A DNA stretch of 39,678 nucleotides from Candidatus Hydrogenedentota bacterium. GTDB lineage: Bacteria; Hydrogenedentota; Hydrogenedentia; Hydrogenedentales; SLHB01. Of this stretch, positions 1-7,152 are shown piece by piece (the first letter of the stretch is position 1; each line of letters opens with the position of its first letter). The notes below the pieces were generated by a model. The model searched no databases and was not told where the DNA came from. It worked only from the letters and a program-made list of their open reading frames with translations. The stretch lies in contig DAOLNV010000006.1 of NCBI GenBank assembly GCA_035416745.1, forward strand, positions 5,340-45,017, in the 5' to 3' direction. A program made the position numbers and the translations under genes.

Positions 1-347
1 AACACGGGGCCGAGCATCCCCCATGTCGCCACAATCGAGTCGACACCGGTCTGCGGCGTCGCCAACAAGAAACCCGTTGTGGCGCCCCGCGACGCCCCGT
101 GGTTGCGAATCGAAGCCGCAACCGGAATAACGCTGCACGAACACAACGGCAACGGGATGCCGAGCACCACCGCTTTCAGCACAGGCGCCAGGCCGCGTCC
201 GCCCAAATGGCGTTCCACCCACTCCGGCGACAGGAAGACCGATACAAATCCGGCGATAACAAAGCCGAACAACAGGTACGGCGCCATCTCGGCCGTGACA
301 TTCCACGTTTGCGCCAGGACCTGCTCGATGTAATTCAGAACGCTCAT
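1..347 (-). CDS. Permease, DUF318/ArsP_2-like (SO_0444-type Cu/Zn efflux), 5' part
   Basis: Partial gene running off the left edge; 115 codons are visible, starting at the ATG complementary to 345-347. The translation begins MSVLNYIEQVLAQTW and has a hydrophobic helix (about residues 22-38). It then shows the family hallmark PLPLCSCSVIPVAAS, with a C-S-C pair in a membrane segment, followed by GASRGATTGFLLATPQTG. That block is characteristic of the DUF318 permease family, whose SO_0444 subgroup is annotated as copper/zinc efflux transporters in the inner membrane. Metal specificity is inference; related members handle arsenicals. The ATG overlaps the TGA of a 22-codon upstream ORF (ATGA), suggesting coupled translation. 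A GAGG motif lies about 8 nt upstream. The 450 bp upstream hold a minus-strand promoter and a structured element that may be its leader. The C-terminal half is outside the window. Confidence 0.85.
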   Translation of the reverse strand, partial: MSVLNYIEQVLAQTWNVTAEMAPYLLFGFVIAGFVSVFLSPEWVERHLGGRGLAPVLKAVVLGIPLPLCSCSVIPVAASIRNHGASRGATTGFLLATPQTGVDSIVATWGMLGPV

Positions 348-412
348 GCGTTTGCCTCAGACTGTTTTGCTTGTTCTTGCTGTTCTCCACGCGTGCGTGA
401 TTGCCAAAACAT
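344..412 (-). CDS. 22-residue upstream ORF coupled to the permease
   Basis: Short ORF MFWQSRTRGEQQEQAKQSEANA, with AGGAG about 5 nt before its ATG and a TGA that overlaps the permease ATG as ATGA. It is polar and rich in Q, E and A, with no membrane segment. I do not recognise it. The good ribosome-binding site and exact stop/start overlap suggest either a leader peptide that couples translation into the permease, or that ribosomes enter here because the permease's own site is weak. It is too short to judge by codon use and could be fortuitous. Confidence 0.4.
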   Translation of the reverse strand: MFWQSRTRGEQQEQAKQSEANA

Positions 413-500
413 CGCACTCCTGTTTTCAGGGTCTTAATAAATGAACAGCACTGACCGGCCCATGTATTCGCAGGAGAGAGGAATCGCCGTTGAAGTCAAC

Positions 501-518
501 AAAAAGCCGCAAGCGGCT
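501..518 (-). terminator. Putative minus-strand intrinsic terminator
   Basis: Read on the minus strand, AGCCGC-TT-GCGGCT is followed directly by a run of T (505-501). The stem closes as five G/C-rich pairs over a CTTG tetraloop. It lies between the minus promoter at 811-839 and the permease start at 347, so it could end a short non-coding transcript or attenuate the permease message. The stem is short, so efficiency is uncertain. Confidence 0.45.
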
Positions 519-570
519 ATAAATGAGTTTTCCCATCAAACATCCGGGCAAAGGCATCTTGAAATGGAGG

Positions 571-596
571 GAGCGGCGGGCTCGCGCCCGCCGCTC
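571..596 (-). terminator. Perfect 11-bp hairpin, terminator-like or repetitive palindrome
   Basis: GAGCGGCGGGC (571-581), loop TCGC, GCCCGCCGCTC (586-596): a perfect 11-bp GC-rich inverted repeat. On the minus strand it falls about 10 nt beyond the 3' end of the structured element 607-804, where a terminator or processing hairpin would be expected. It has no good U tract, only CCTCCATTTC. It may instead be a genome-repeated palindrome like those at 36950-37128. Confidence 0.45.
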
Positions 597-606
597 AGTG
601 CGGGGA

Positions 607-804
607 GTGTCTGGAAACTCTGTTCCGTGTTTCTTGGCGCAAGAGGGTCACGGCAATGAGCGTACCACGCTGAAACCATTGGGCTGCGGTCTGTTGGCTT
701 CAAGCTGCTCAACTGGTGCGAACCGTAACGGCCGGGGCTGCGGAACTGACTTCACGGTGCGATGAAGTCGGTGGCCTGATTCGCAGGTTCAAGTCCCAGA
801 CACC
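607..804 (-). ncRNA. Candidate structured RNA or long leader of unknown family
   Basis: A ~200-nt stretch with no convincing ORF and many local helices. The ends pair perfectly: 607-614 (GTGTCTGG) with 796-803 (CCAGACAC). Inside are 625-629/649-653 enclosing 632-636/640-644; 659-663/667-671; 675-681/710-717 with one bulge; 723-725/729-731; 745-754/763-772 (10 bp with one G-U read on plus); and 775-778/784-787. The minus promoter at 811-839 predicts a start near 804, exactly at the edge of the closing helix, so minus is the favoured strand. Two internal helices pair slightly better on plus, so strand is not settled. I looked for and did not find signatures of tmRNA, RNase P RNA, SRP RNA, or cobalamin and c-di-GMP riboswitches. 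A 6S-like RNA is conceivable, but the fold looks branched rather than rod-like. Confidence 0.4.
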
Positions 805-810
805 GGGGCC

Positions 811-839
811 AATTTACCACAACATATAGTGGCTGTCAA
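811..839 (-). promoter_or_regulatory. Sigma70-type promoter, minus strand
   Basis: On the minus strand TTGACA (839-834), a 17-nt spacer and TAAATT (816-811). The -35 is consensus and the -10 matches 4 of 6. Predicted start is about 804, reading through the structured element toward the permease at 347. Confidence 0.55.
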
Positions 840-1178
840 CCCCCTTTATGAAAAAAATATGGCCCATAAGCGTTTCTTATGATGCCCATAAAATGCGGTA
901 AACTACGTCAATCTACACCATGGATGGGGCCAATCGGGTATTTGGTTGACAAAGCTGCTGCGCGATTCCACATGTGACCGCACCCACATCTGGTGGTTGC
1001 CTTGTGGTATTTGGGGCTGGGAAGGGCCCGTGGAAGCGCGCACCGGGCAGTATTTGCAGGGCTCTGAGGGCGTTGGAGCTTCTTCGTGGCCGTCTAGTGG
1101 TTCCCCATTGCGTTGCGCCAAACCCACGAACACTGGTAAGATCGAGACAGGCAACATGGAAAGACGGAGTTTTGTGGC
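840..1178. other. Non-coding stretch, nothing assigned
   Basis: About 340 bp between the minus promoter and the FmdB gene. Several overlapping frames stay open on both strands, but none has a credible ribosome-binding site or a recognisable product. The part at 841-900 is A/T-richer than its surroundings and includes a run of seven A. I see no tRNA or terminator here. Confidence 0.5.
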
Positions 1179-1397
1179 ATGCCATTGTTTACGTACCAGT
1201 GTCCGGATTGCGGGTCTGAGAGCGAGATTTTAGTGAAAACCGCCTCCGCGCGACCAGTCTGCCCCTCGTGCGGAAGCAAGAAGATGGCAAAACTGGCTGG
1301 CGCCTTCGCGCCCCTGGGCGGAGAAGCGGCTTCAAGCGCAGGGCCCCGGTGTGAATCGTGCCCGTCGGCCGGGGGGGCGTGTCCGTATCAAAGCTGA
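1179..1397 (+). CDS. FmdB-family zinc-ribbon protein
   Basis: A 72-residue protein starting MPLFTYQCPDCG. It has the FmdB-type zinc ribbon: Cys8-x2-Cys11 and Cys28-x2-Cys31 (CPDCG ... CPSCG). A second cysteine cluster lies near the C-terminus (CESC ... C), a common tail in this family. FmdB proteins are annotated as putative regulators, after a gene linked to formamidase in Methylophilus; the true role is unknown. GGAG lies about 10 nt upstream. The next gene starts 26 nt downstream on the same strand, and waaF follows with an overlap, so the three are probably co-transcribed. Confidence 0.8.
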   Translation: MPLFTYQCPDCGSESEILVKTASARPVCPSCGSKKMAKLAGAFAPLGGEAASSAGPRCESCPSAGGACPYQS

Positions 1398-1422
1398 ACG
1401 CGCGCGCGGCGCGGAGTGTCCA

Positions 1423-1824
1423 ATGAAAAAGCCTGACCCGGTAAATGATCCGCCCACCACGTTATGGGGCTTCTTCAAGGAAGCTTTCCGCCGCCAGAAT
1501 GCCCGCAGGCCTGTCAGTTTCTATTTGCTGCTGGCGATCATCGCCGTGATGCTTCTGGGACTCCAAATGGCGCGTTACCGCGACGACCCGCTGCGATTCG
1601 CGCTGGTTCTGTCGGCGATGTTCGTATTCTTTATCATCGTGGTGTGGCGCGCTTCGGTTGAAGCGATGGAAATCATTCGGGAAAGCTATCGCGAGGAGCG
1701 CGAAGTTTACCGCAGCACGCTGGGGAAACGCGAGTTCGCCGAAGAACTTGGAAAACGCGTGGCGCAACACACCATAGCTGGCGATGACCCCGGCAGTACG
1801 GCTTTGCCCGATGCCGATGACTGA
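1423..1824 (+). CDS. Small membrane protein with two TM helices, unknown function
   Basis: 133 residues beginning MKKPDPVNDPPTTLWGFFKEAF. This start was chosen because GGAG lies about 8 nt upstream; an in-frame ATG at 1351 would overlap fmdB and add an unlikely Arg-rich leader. Two hydrophobic segments (about residues 30-48 and 58-76) flank a short loop. A charged, probably helical tail (ESYREEREVYRSTLGKREF) follows. No family recognised. Its last codons overlap the waaF start, suggesting translational coupling and a possible envelope role. Confidence 0.6.
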   Translation: MKKPDPVNDPPTTLWGFFKEAFRRQNARRPVSFYLLLAIIAVMLLGLQMARYRDDPLRFALVLSAMFVFFIIVVWRASVEAMEIIRESYREEREVYRSTLGKREFAEELGKRVAQHTIAGDDPGSTALPDADD

Positions 1825-2842
1825 ATCCCCGGGCCGTGTTCTGGCGTTCATACCCAACTGGCTTGGCGACGTGGCGATGTGCACGCCCGCGCTCCGCGCC
1901 TTGGCGCGCCGATTTCCCGACCGCGCCCTTATTGCCGCGGGGAGGCGCAGCGCATGCGAGCTTGTGAAGGGACTCCCGTGGCTCCGGAGCGCGGTTCCAA
2001 TTCCGGCACAACCGGGAATAGCCGCGATGCTGGCCTTGCGGAAGGCCCTGCGCGGCCCGGGCGCCATGCTGGCCGTTGTGTTTCCTCACTCGTTTCGCGC
2101 GGCTCTCGCGGCGTGGGTCAGCGGCGCCGAAGTCCGGCTGGGATATGTTCGGGATGGGCGGTCCTGGCTGCTCACCCACAACGTGCTGCCGTATCGCGAG
2201 GACGGCGCCATCGTGCCCGTTTACATGGGACGGGAATACCTTGACCTGGTCAAAACCATCGGGTGTGAGGACGACGGCGAAGGGCTAGAATTGGCTGCCG
2301 AGCCCGAGGCCGTTGAACAGATTCGTGCGCGGCTCGAGGGCGAGGGCCCTCTTGTGGCCGTGGCGCCCGGCGCGGCGTTCGGCCCGAGCAAACGCTGGCC
2401 GCCGGAACGGTATGCTGCCGTTATCGATCAATTGCACGATGAAGCGGGGGCCCGGCTCGTGCTGGTGACCGGCCCCGGGGAAGAGGACACGCGCGACGCG
2501 GTGCTTTCGGCCGCACGATATCCCGTGATTGTTGCCGACGGCGGCCATCCTACCATCGACACATTGAAGGCTACGCTCGCCCTGGCCGACCTGCTCATCG
2601 GGAACGACAGCGGACCACGCCACGTGGCCATCGCCTTCAAGAAACCGGTGATCTGCATTATGGGCCCGACGTCGCCGCGGTATTCCGCGGGCCCGTACGA
2701 GACCGGGGAGGTGCTGCGGGTGGAGGTCGATTGCGGTCCTTGCCAGAAGCCCGAGTGCGCGACCGATTTCCGGTGCATGACGCGCATCGCGCCCGAGACC
2801 GTTGTGGCGGCGGCGCTGCGCCACTTGCCGGCAAAGCGTTAG
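1817..2842 (+). CDS. waaF: ADP-heptose:LPS heptosyltransferase II (GT9)
   Basis: Transfers L-glycero-D-manno-heptose from ADP-heptose to the LPS inner core on the cytoplasmic face of the inner membrane. GT9 features are the N-terminal NWLGDVAMCTPALRAL and the C-terminal donor-binding domain with APGAAFGPSKRWPPERYA and NDSGPRHVAIAFKKPVICI. After these comes a Cys-containing segment typical of WaaF (DCGPCQKPECATDFRCM). Length (341 aa) fits the family. The start at 1817 puts ATG over the upstream stop (ATGACTGA); ATGs at 1811 and an earlier 1784 start are also in frame. It converges on rmlA with a 4-bp overlap of coding ends, so no terminator separates them. It implies a heptose-containing LPS core. 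Confidence 0.88.
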   Translation: MTESPGRVLAFIPNWLGDVAMCTPALRALARRFPDRALIAAGRRSACELVKGLPWLRSAVPIPAQPGIAAMLALRKALRGPGAMLAVVFPHSFRAALAAWVSGAEVRLGYVRDGRSWLLTHNVLPYREDGAIVPVYMGREYLDLVKTIGCEDDGEGLELAAEPEAVEQIRARLEGEGPLVAVAPGAAFGPSKRWPPERYAAVIDQLHDEAGARLVLVTGPGEEDTRDAVLSAARYPVIVADGGHPTIDTLKATLALADLLIGNDSGPRHVAIAFKKPVICIMGPTSPRYSAGPYETGEVLRVEVDCGPCQKPECATDFRCMTRIAPETVVAAALRHLPAKR

Positions 2843-3711
2843 AGGGCGTCTTCGAGCAGGCCCAGAAGGTAAGCCCCGTAATCGTTCTTGTGCATGGGTT
2901 CAGCCAGGGCGCGCAGCTGGTCGCGGCCGATCAACCCTGCCCGGTAGGCGATTTCCTCGATGCAGGCGATCTGCAGACCCTGGCGTTCCTGCACGGTTTG
3001 TACAAAGTTGGCGGCCTGCACGAGGGACTCGTGCGTTCCCGTGTCGAGCCAGGCAAACCCGCGGCCCAACAACTCCACGCGCAGCCGTCCCCGCCTGAGA
3101 TACTCGAGGTTGATGTCCGTGATTTCCAGTTCGCCCCGCGCCGAGGGTTTCAGTCTCTTGGCGATGGCAACGACGTCGTTGTCGTAGAAGTAGAGGCCCG
3201 GGACCGCGTAGTGCGACCTGGGATGAGCGGGTTTCTCCTCGATACTGAGCACCGTTCCCGTCTGGTCGAATTCCACGACGCCGTAGCGCGCGGGCTCGCG
3301 CACCGGATACCCGAAGATGAGGGCGCCTTCCTGCAACTGGCTGCCGCGGCGGACCACCTCGACCAGATTATGGCCGTAGAAGATGTTGTCGCCGAGAATC
3401 ATGGCTACGGGTTCTCTTCCGATGAAGTGTTCGCCCAGGATGAACGCCTGCGCCAGCCCCTCGGGCCTCGGCTGCACCGCGTAGGAGAACGTCAGGCCCA
3501 ATTGCGAGCCGTCCCCCAGCAGGCGCCTGAACACAGGCATATCTTCGGGCGTCGAGATGATCAGAATATCGCGGATGCCCGCCAGCATCAGCACGGACAG
3601 GGGATAGTAGATCATCGGCTTGTCATAGACTGGCAGCAGCTGTTTGCTGACCGCCAGGGTGATGGGATACAGGCGCGTGCCCGCTCCTCCGGCAAGGATG
3701 ATTCCCTTCAT
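2839..3711 (-). CDS. rmlA: Glucose-1-phosphate thymidylyltransferase
   Basis: Makes dTDP-glucose from glucose-1-phosphate and dTTP, the first step toward dTDP-L-rhamnose and other dTDP-sugars. The 290-residue translation is full length and clearly RmlA/RfbA. It opens MKGIILAGGAGTRLYPIT with the nucleotide-binding G-x-G-T-R loop and Lys in SKQLLPVYDKPMIYYP. Further family blocks are MILGDNIFYG, VEFDQTGTVLSIEEKP, GLYFYDN and WLDTGTHESL. An AGGAAGGAG motif lies about 12 nt upstream of the ATG. The other rml genes are not in the window. With waaF opposite, this is an envelope-polysaccharide neighbourhood, although the two genes are convergent. Confidence 0.93.
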   Translation of the reverse strand: MKGIILAGGAGTRLYPITLAVSKQLLPVYDKPMIYYPLSVLMLAGIRDILIISTPEDMPVFRRLLGDGSQLGLTFSYAVQPRPEGLAQAFILGEHFIGREPVAMILGDNIFYGHNLVEVVRRGSQLQEGALIFGYPVREPARYGVVEFDQTGTVLSIEEKPAHPRSHYAVPGLYFYDNDVVAIAKRLKPSARGELEITDINLEYLRRGRLRVELLGRGFAWLDTGTHESLVQAANFVQTVQERQGLQIACIEEIAYRAGLIGRDQLRALAEPMHKNDYGAYLLGLLEDAL

Positions 3712-3744
3712 GGCCCCGTCCGCTCCTTCCTCGGCATCGCGTTT

Positions 3745-4590
3745 TTAGAGATGATGTTTAGTGAGATGCGCCTGCAGATGCGCGAATGCCGTGTCCACAT
3801 CGTCAAACATGTAAAACAGCTTGAGGTCCTCGGGGCTGATTACGCCCCAGCGCACCATCGCGTCGAAATTGACGATCTCTTTCCAGAAATCCGAGCCGTA
3901 GAGAATGACGCAGCGGTTATTGGCGGCCTTGCCGGTCTGAAGGAGGGTAATGAGCTCGAAAAGCTCGTCGAGCGTGCCGAAGCCTCCCGGAAATGCGATG
4001 ATTGCGCGCGCCAGATGCACGAACCAGAACTTCCGGATGAAGAAATAGTGAAACTCGAAGGCCAGTTCCGGAGTCTGGTACGGGTTAGGGAACTGTTCGT
4101 GCGGCAGGCTGATATTCAGCCCGATCGAATCTCCGCCGGCACGCTGCGCGCCGCGATTGGCCGCCTCCATGATCCCCGGGCCGCCCCCGGAGCACACCAC
4201 GAACCGGTCGCGCGGGTTCGCCAGCGAGAGCGACCATGTGGTGAGCCGTTCCGACAGCGCCGCCGCGTCTTCGTAGTATCGTGACATGGCGTGGGCGCTT
4301 TGGGCCATAAGGAACTCCCGCTGGAGCGTGTCCACGTCGCCGTTGGCCTGTTCGAGCGCCTGCTTGGCGTTCGCAAACCTGTCTGATGCCTCACGCGCCG
4401 CCATGGTCCGCGCTGATCCAAAAAAGACCACGGTGTGCTGGATATTCAACCGCTCGAAACGCATTTCGGGTTCGATGAATTCGCACAGCACCCGAATCGT
4501 ACGCGCGTCCGGACTGTTCAGGAACGCGAGATTTTTGTAGGCTTTCTGGGGACGCACGGGGCCTTTCGGCGGAAGATCGTCTTGTGTCAT
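3745..4590 (-). CDS. LOG-family (TIGR00730-like) Rossmann protein
   Basis: 281 residues from the ATG at 4590, preceded by AGGAAG at a good distance; a longer in-frame extension to 4755 lacks a ribosome site and looks spurious. Family motifs are CSGGGPGIMEAANRGA (phosphate-binding) and FPGGFGTLDELFE, the PGGxGTxxE signature of the LOG group. Some members are cytokinin-riboside 5'-monophosphate phosphoribohydrolases, and older annotation calls them 'lysine decarboxylase'. The N-terminal ~60 residues before VVFFGSAR fit the longer bacterial subclass. Bacterial LOG proteins probably hydrolyse nucleotide monophosphates; the physiological substrate here is unknown. It lies 33 bp upstream of rmlA on the same strand, so the two may share a message. 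Confidence 0.8.
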   Translation of the reverse strand: MTQDDLPPKGPVRPQKAYKNLAFLNSPDARTIRVLCEFIEPEMRFERLNIQHTVVFFGSARTMAAREASDRFANAKQALEQANGDVDTLQREFLMAQSAHAMSRYYEDAAALSERLTTWSLSLANPRDRFVVCSGGGPGIMEAANRGAQRAGGDSIGLNISLPHEQFPNPYQTPELAFEFHYFFIRKFWFVHLARAIIAFPGGFGTLDELFELITLLQTGKAANNRCVILYGSDFWKEIVNFDAMVRWGVISPEDLKLFYMFDDVDTAFAHLQAHLTKHHL

Positions 4591-4731
4591 AGCCGGCTTC
4601 CTGTTGGTCATGCAAAGCACTCTTGTACACGTTTTGGCGCCGTGCCGCAAGTTGGGAGTGTAAACCCCAAGCGTTGGATAAGAAAGCCCTCGCTGGAGGG
4701 ATCTTATTTTCTCCATAACGACAAGAACGAA

Positions 4732-5208
4732 CTCACACGGAGACACAGGGAACACGAAGATCGAATCCTTCGAAACAGAATGAGATAGGAAGCATCATTG
4801 TGGCTTGCGCGGTAGCGCTTCATCGAGAGACAGGTCCCGGGCCGTTGGAAACAGTGTACGAAGCGGTTCTTGCACGCGACTTGGAGGGCCGGGGTCTGCG
4901 CGTGGCACGGCAAATTCCCATCCCCATCGAGCTTCGCGGGCTCCGGTTCGACGAAGGGTTGCGTGCAGACGTCATCGCGGAGGATACCGTTCTTGTGGAA
5001 CTCAAATTCGTGGAGAAGGTCACAAAGGCGCACCGTAAGCAGGTGTTGACCTATCTGCGGTTGACGGGCATCCGACTCGGCTGTTTACTCAACTTCGGCG
5101 AGGCTTTGATGCGGGACGGCATTTCCCGCATCATAGACGGAGACATTGAGCAGATTTCGCTTCGGCGGGCGCTCCATTTCCTCCGCGTCCTTTGTGCCTC
5201 TGTGTGAG
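4732..5208. repeat. Imperfect inverted repeat enclosing the GxxExxY gene
   Basis: Left arm CTCACACGGAGACACAGGG begins at 4732. The reverse complement of the right arm (5189-5208) reads CTCACACAGAGGCACAAAGG. The first ~15 positions differ at only a few purine transitions. The right arm contains the stop codon of the GxxExxY gene and the left arm lies about 50 bp before its apparent start, so the arms bracket the gene closely. No target-site duplication was recognised. Confidence 0.5.
4800..5207 (+). CDS. GxxExxY protein, PD-(D/E)XK-nuclease-like
   Basis: 135 residues from a GTG start. It carries the family-defining motif as GPLETVY (after HRETGP) and a likely nuclease core: LRADVIAED, VLVELK (E-x-K) and HRKQVLTYLRLTG. 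GxxExxY proteins are small and often highly paralogous in PVC-type and other environmental genomes; their function is unknown. No clear ribosome-binding site precedes the GTG. The frame stays open upstream without a good start, while family members usually begin with a short N-E-L-T segment before the CAxxVHxxLGPG block. An 'NELT' string occurs here in a different frame (about 4729-4740). The N-terminus may therefore be frameshifted or mis-started. The gene sits inside an inverted repeat. Confidence 0.72.
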   Translation: MACAVALHRETGPGPLETVYEAVLARDLEGRGLRVARQIPIPIELRGLRFDEGLRADVIAEDTVLVELKFVEKVTKAHRKQVLTYLRLTGIRLGCLLNFGEALMRDGISRIIDGDIEQISLRRALHFLRVLCASV

Positions 5209-5392
5209 TTTCCCCAATCGTCGTGTTATCCAGCGATTTGGGTGTAAAGCGAGGAAGCGGTGGGGAAACGGTCGGCCGCTCCTGCCCGAAAAGGCGCGCC
5301 TACCCCTCTGCCTCATCCTAGAGGCATAGGCGTCGCGCGTCAAGCACACGGTGCAGTCGTGAGGCGCTTTGCGAAGGCGCCGAGAGCCGGTC

Positions 5393-5421
5393 TTGTCCGT
5401 GCGGCGTTTCGCGCGTATAGT
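5393..5421 (+). promoter_or_regulatory. Promoter of the sulfatase gene
   Basis: TTGTCC (5393-5398), 17-nt spacer, TATAGT (5416-5421). Predicted start is about 5428, leaving a short leader containing AGGAG just before the ATG at 5446. Confidence 0.45.
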
Positions 5422-5445
5422 GCGGGAAAGAGGAGAAGAGCCGGC

Positions 5446-7029
5446 ATGAAAACGTCGCGGCGGAACTTCATGAAGACCGGTATCGCGCTAACGGCCGGTG
5501 CGCTCGCCGGACCGTTGGCAGGCGGCGGCGAAGCTCCGGTTGCCTGGCCCAATATCCTGGTGATCATGTCCGATCAACACAGCAAGCATTTGCTGGGCTG
5601 TTACGGCAACGATTTGGTACGGACACCGCACCTGGACCGCCTTGCGGCGGAAGGAATGCGCTTCAGCAACGCCTATTGCCCGGCGCCCCTGTGCGTGCCG
5701 AGCCGCATGAGTTTCCTGACCGGCCGTTTCCCGTCGGGCAACCGGGTGTGGAGCAATCTGGGCATTCTCAACTCGGGCATCCCCACGTGGGCGCACGCAT
5801 TGACCGCCGCGGGCTACGAGACCAGCCTTATCGGCCGGATGCATTTTTGCGGGGGAGACCAGCGGCACGGGTTCTTGAGCCGTCCAATCGCGGAGTACAG
5901 CGCTACGTATCCCGGCGTGGGCTGCCTGTGCGACGAGCCCATTGGCGCGCCTTTTTACCATGGCGGCGCTGGCCAGACCCGCTCCGCTGCCGCGGAGGCA
6001 GGCCGGGGAAAGACCACGTACCAATACATGGACGAGCGAATTGTTGACGCTGCCTGCGCCTACCTGGGAGGCCACGCCGGCACGCTCGAACGTCCATTCG
6101 CGGCGGTAGTCGGCCTTGTGCTGCCTCATTGCCCGTACATTGCGCCCAAGGAGCTCTTCGACTATTACTATGAGCGTATCGACCTGCCCGCGGTGGAGGA
6201 GGAGGCCCCCGCGACCATCCGGAGATTTCGCGAATTGCGCGACATCGAGCGTCCCCTCAGCGAGCACCAGACCCGGGTCGCGCGTGCGGCCTACTACGGT
6301 CTCTGCGAGTACACGGACCTTCTTGTGGGCAAGGTGCTGGCGGCGCTGGAAGGAGCGGGGCGCTCGCGCGATACGCTGGTCGTATACTGCAGCGACCACG
6401 GGGACGCGGCTGGCGAGCATGGGTGCTGGTGGAAGAGCACGTACTATGAAGGCAGCGCGGGCGTGCCGTTGATTGCGCGTATGCCCGGCGTGGCGCCGGC
6501 TGCAACGGAATGCAAGGCCGTCTGTAACCTGGCCGGCCTGGGGCCAACATTCATGGACGCGGCCGGCGCGCAGACGCTCACGGGGATGGATGGCCGTTCG
6601 CTGTGGCCCTGGCTGCGGGGACAGCGCCCGGACGGTTGGACTGACGAGACGTTCAGCGAGTTGTGCCAGGAGGAGAAAGGCGAATACCGGCCGTCGCGCA
6701 TGGTCCGGTCTGGCAAATGGAAACTGTGGCATTATGCCGGCAAGGACGACCTTCCCCCGGCGCTATTTGATCTTGATGAGGACCCTGGCGAAATCCACGA
6801 CCTCGGCGGCGACCCGGCCCACGCCGATATCCGCGACCGTCTCATGGCGCGACTGCTCGAGGGGTGGGATCCTGCTGAGGTTCGCGAGGGAACCAGGCAA
6901 ACCGAGGCCGATTTTCAAGCCCTCGCACGATGGGGACAAGTACATGGCCCCGCCTGCCCGGACGAGCGCATGAAGGTTCCTCCTCCAGCCTACGAGGCTC
7001 AGGTTGAGATGCTTTCCACAATGGACTGA
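5446..7029 (+). CDS. Tat-exported sulfatase (family S1)
   Basis: 527 residues. The start at 5446 has AGGAGAAG upstream and yields a twin-arginine signal, SRRNFMKTG followed by an Ala/Gly-rich hydrophobic stretch. The mature part begins NILVIMSDQHSKHLLGCYG, with metal-binding Asp. Cys83 lies in CVPSRMSFLTGR, the C-x-P-S-R signature where Cys is oxidised to formylglycine by an FGE-type enzyme (not in the window). Further blocks are SLIGRMHF, GLVLPHCPY and CSDHGDAAGEHGCWWKSTYYE, and the C-terminal subdomain has MVRSGKWKLWHY and LFDLDEDPGE. It should hydrolyse sulfate esters, probably on polysaccharides, in the periplasm. It is the only sulfatase here and its substrate cannot be read from the sequence. 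An upstream in-frame extension to 5260 is rejected. Confidence 0.92.
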   Translation: MKTSRRNFMKTGIALTAGALAGPLAGGGEAPVAWPNILVIMSDQHSKHLLGCYGNDLVRTPHLDRLAAEGMRFSNAYCPAPLCVPSRMSFLTGRFPSGNRVWSNLGILNSGIPTWAHALTAAGYETSLIGRMHFCGGDQRHGFLSRPIAEYSATYPGVGCLCDEPIGAPFYHGGAGQTRSAAAEAGRGKTTYQYMDERIVDAACAYLGGHAGTLERPFAAVVGLVLPHCPYIAPKELFDYYYERIDLPAVEEEAPATIRRFRELRDIERPLSEHQTRVARAAYYGLCEYTDLLVGKVLAALEGAGRSRDTLVVYCSDHGDAAGEHGCWWKSTYYEGSAGVPLIARMPGVAPAATECKAVCNLAGLGPTFMDAAGAQTLTGMDGRSLWPWLRGQRPDGWTDETFSELCQEEKGEYRPSRMVRSGKWKLWHYAGKDDLPPALFDLDEDPGEIHDLGGDPAHADIRDRLMARLLEGWDPAEVREGTRQTEADFQALARWGQVHGPACPDERMKVPPPAYEAQVEMLSTMD

Positions 7030-7152
7030 CCGGGACTGGGACGGGCGATTTGTACGGTCGGCATACGTTCCGCGGCAGCCGTGAACAGCCAGCGGCCGGA
7101 AGGATGCGGCCTCGGTCTGCTTGGTCTGGCAGGAGATTCCTGGCGCTGGCGC

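Noticed and set aside
441..765. Two overlapping plus-strand short frames
   Set aside because: No ribosome sites, no motifs, and they cover the hairpins and the structured element.
607..804. Identity as tmRNA, RNase P RNA, SRP RNA or cobalamin riboswitch
   Set aside because: None of the conserved cores of these RNAs was found on either strand, so no family name is given.
784..812. tRNA-like 3' end (GGTTCAAGTCC ... CCA)
   Set aside because: The T stem does not pair, no complementary acceptor strand lies upstream and there is no anticodon arm; the bases are better used in the closing helix of the candidate RNA.
903..1233. Overlapping short frames on both strands before the FmdB gene
   Set aside because: Mutually overlapping with no recognisable protein; treated as non-coding.
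2731..4284. Plus-strand frame of about 500 codons across rmlA and the LOG gene
   Set aside because: It overlaps two well-supported minus-strand genes and shows no family motif.
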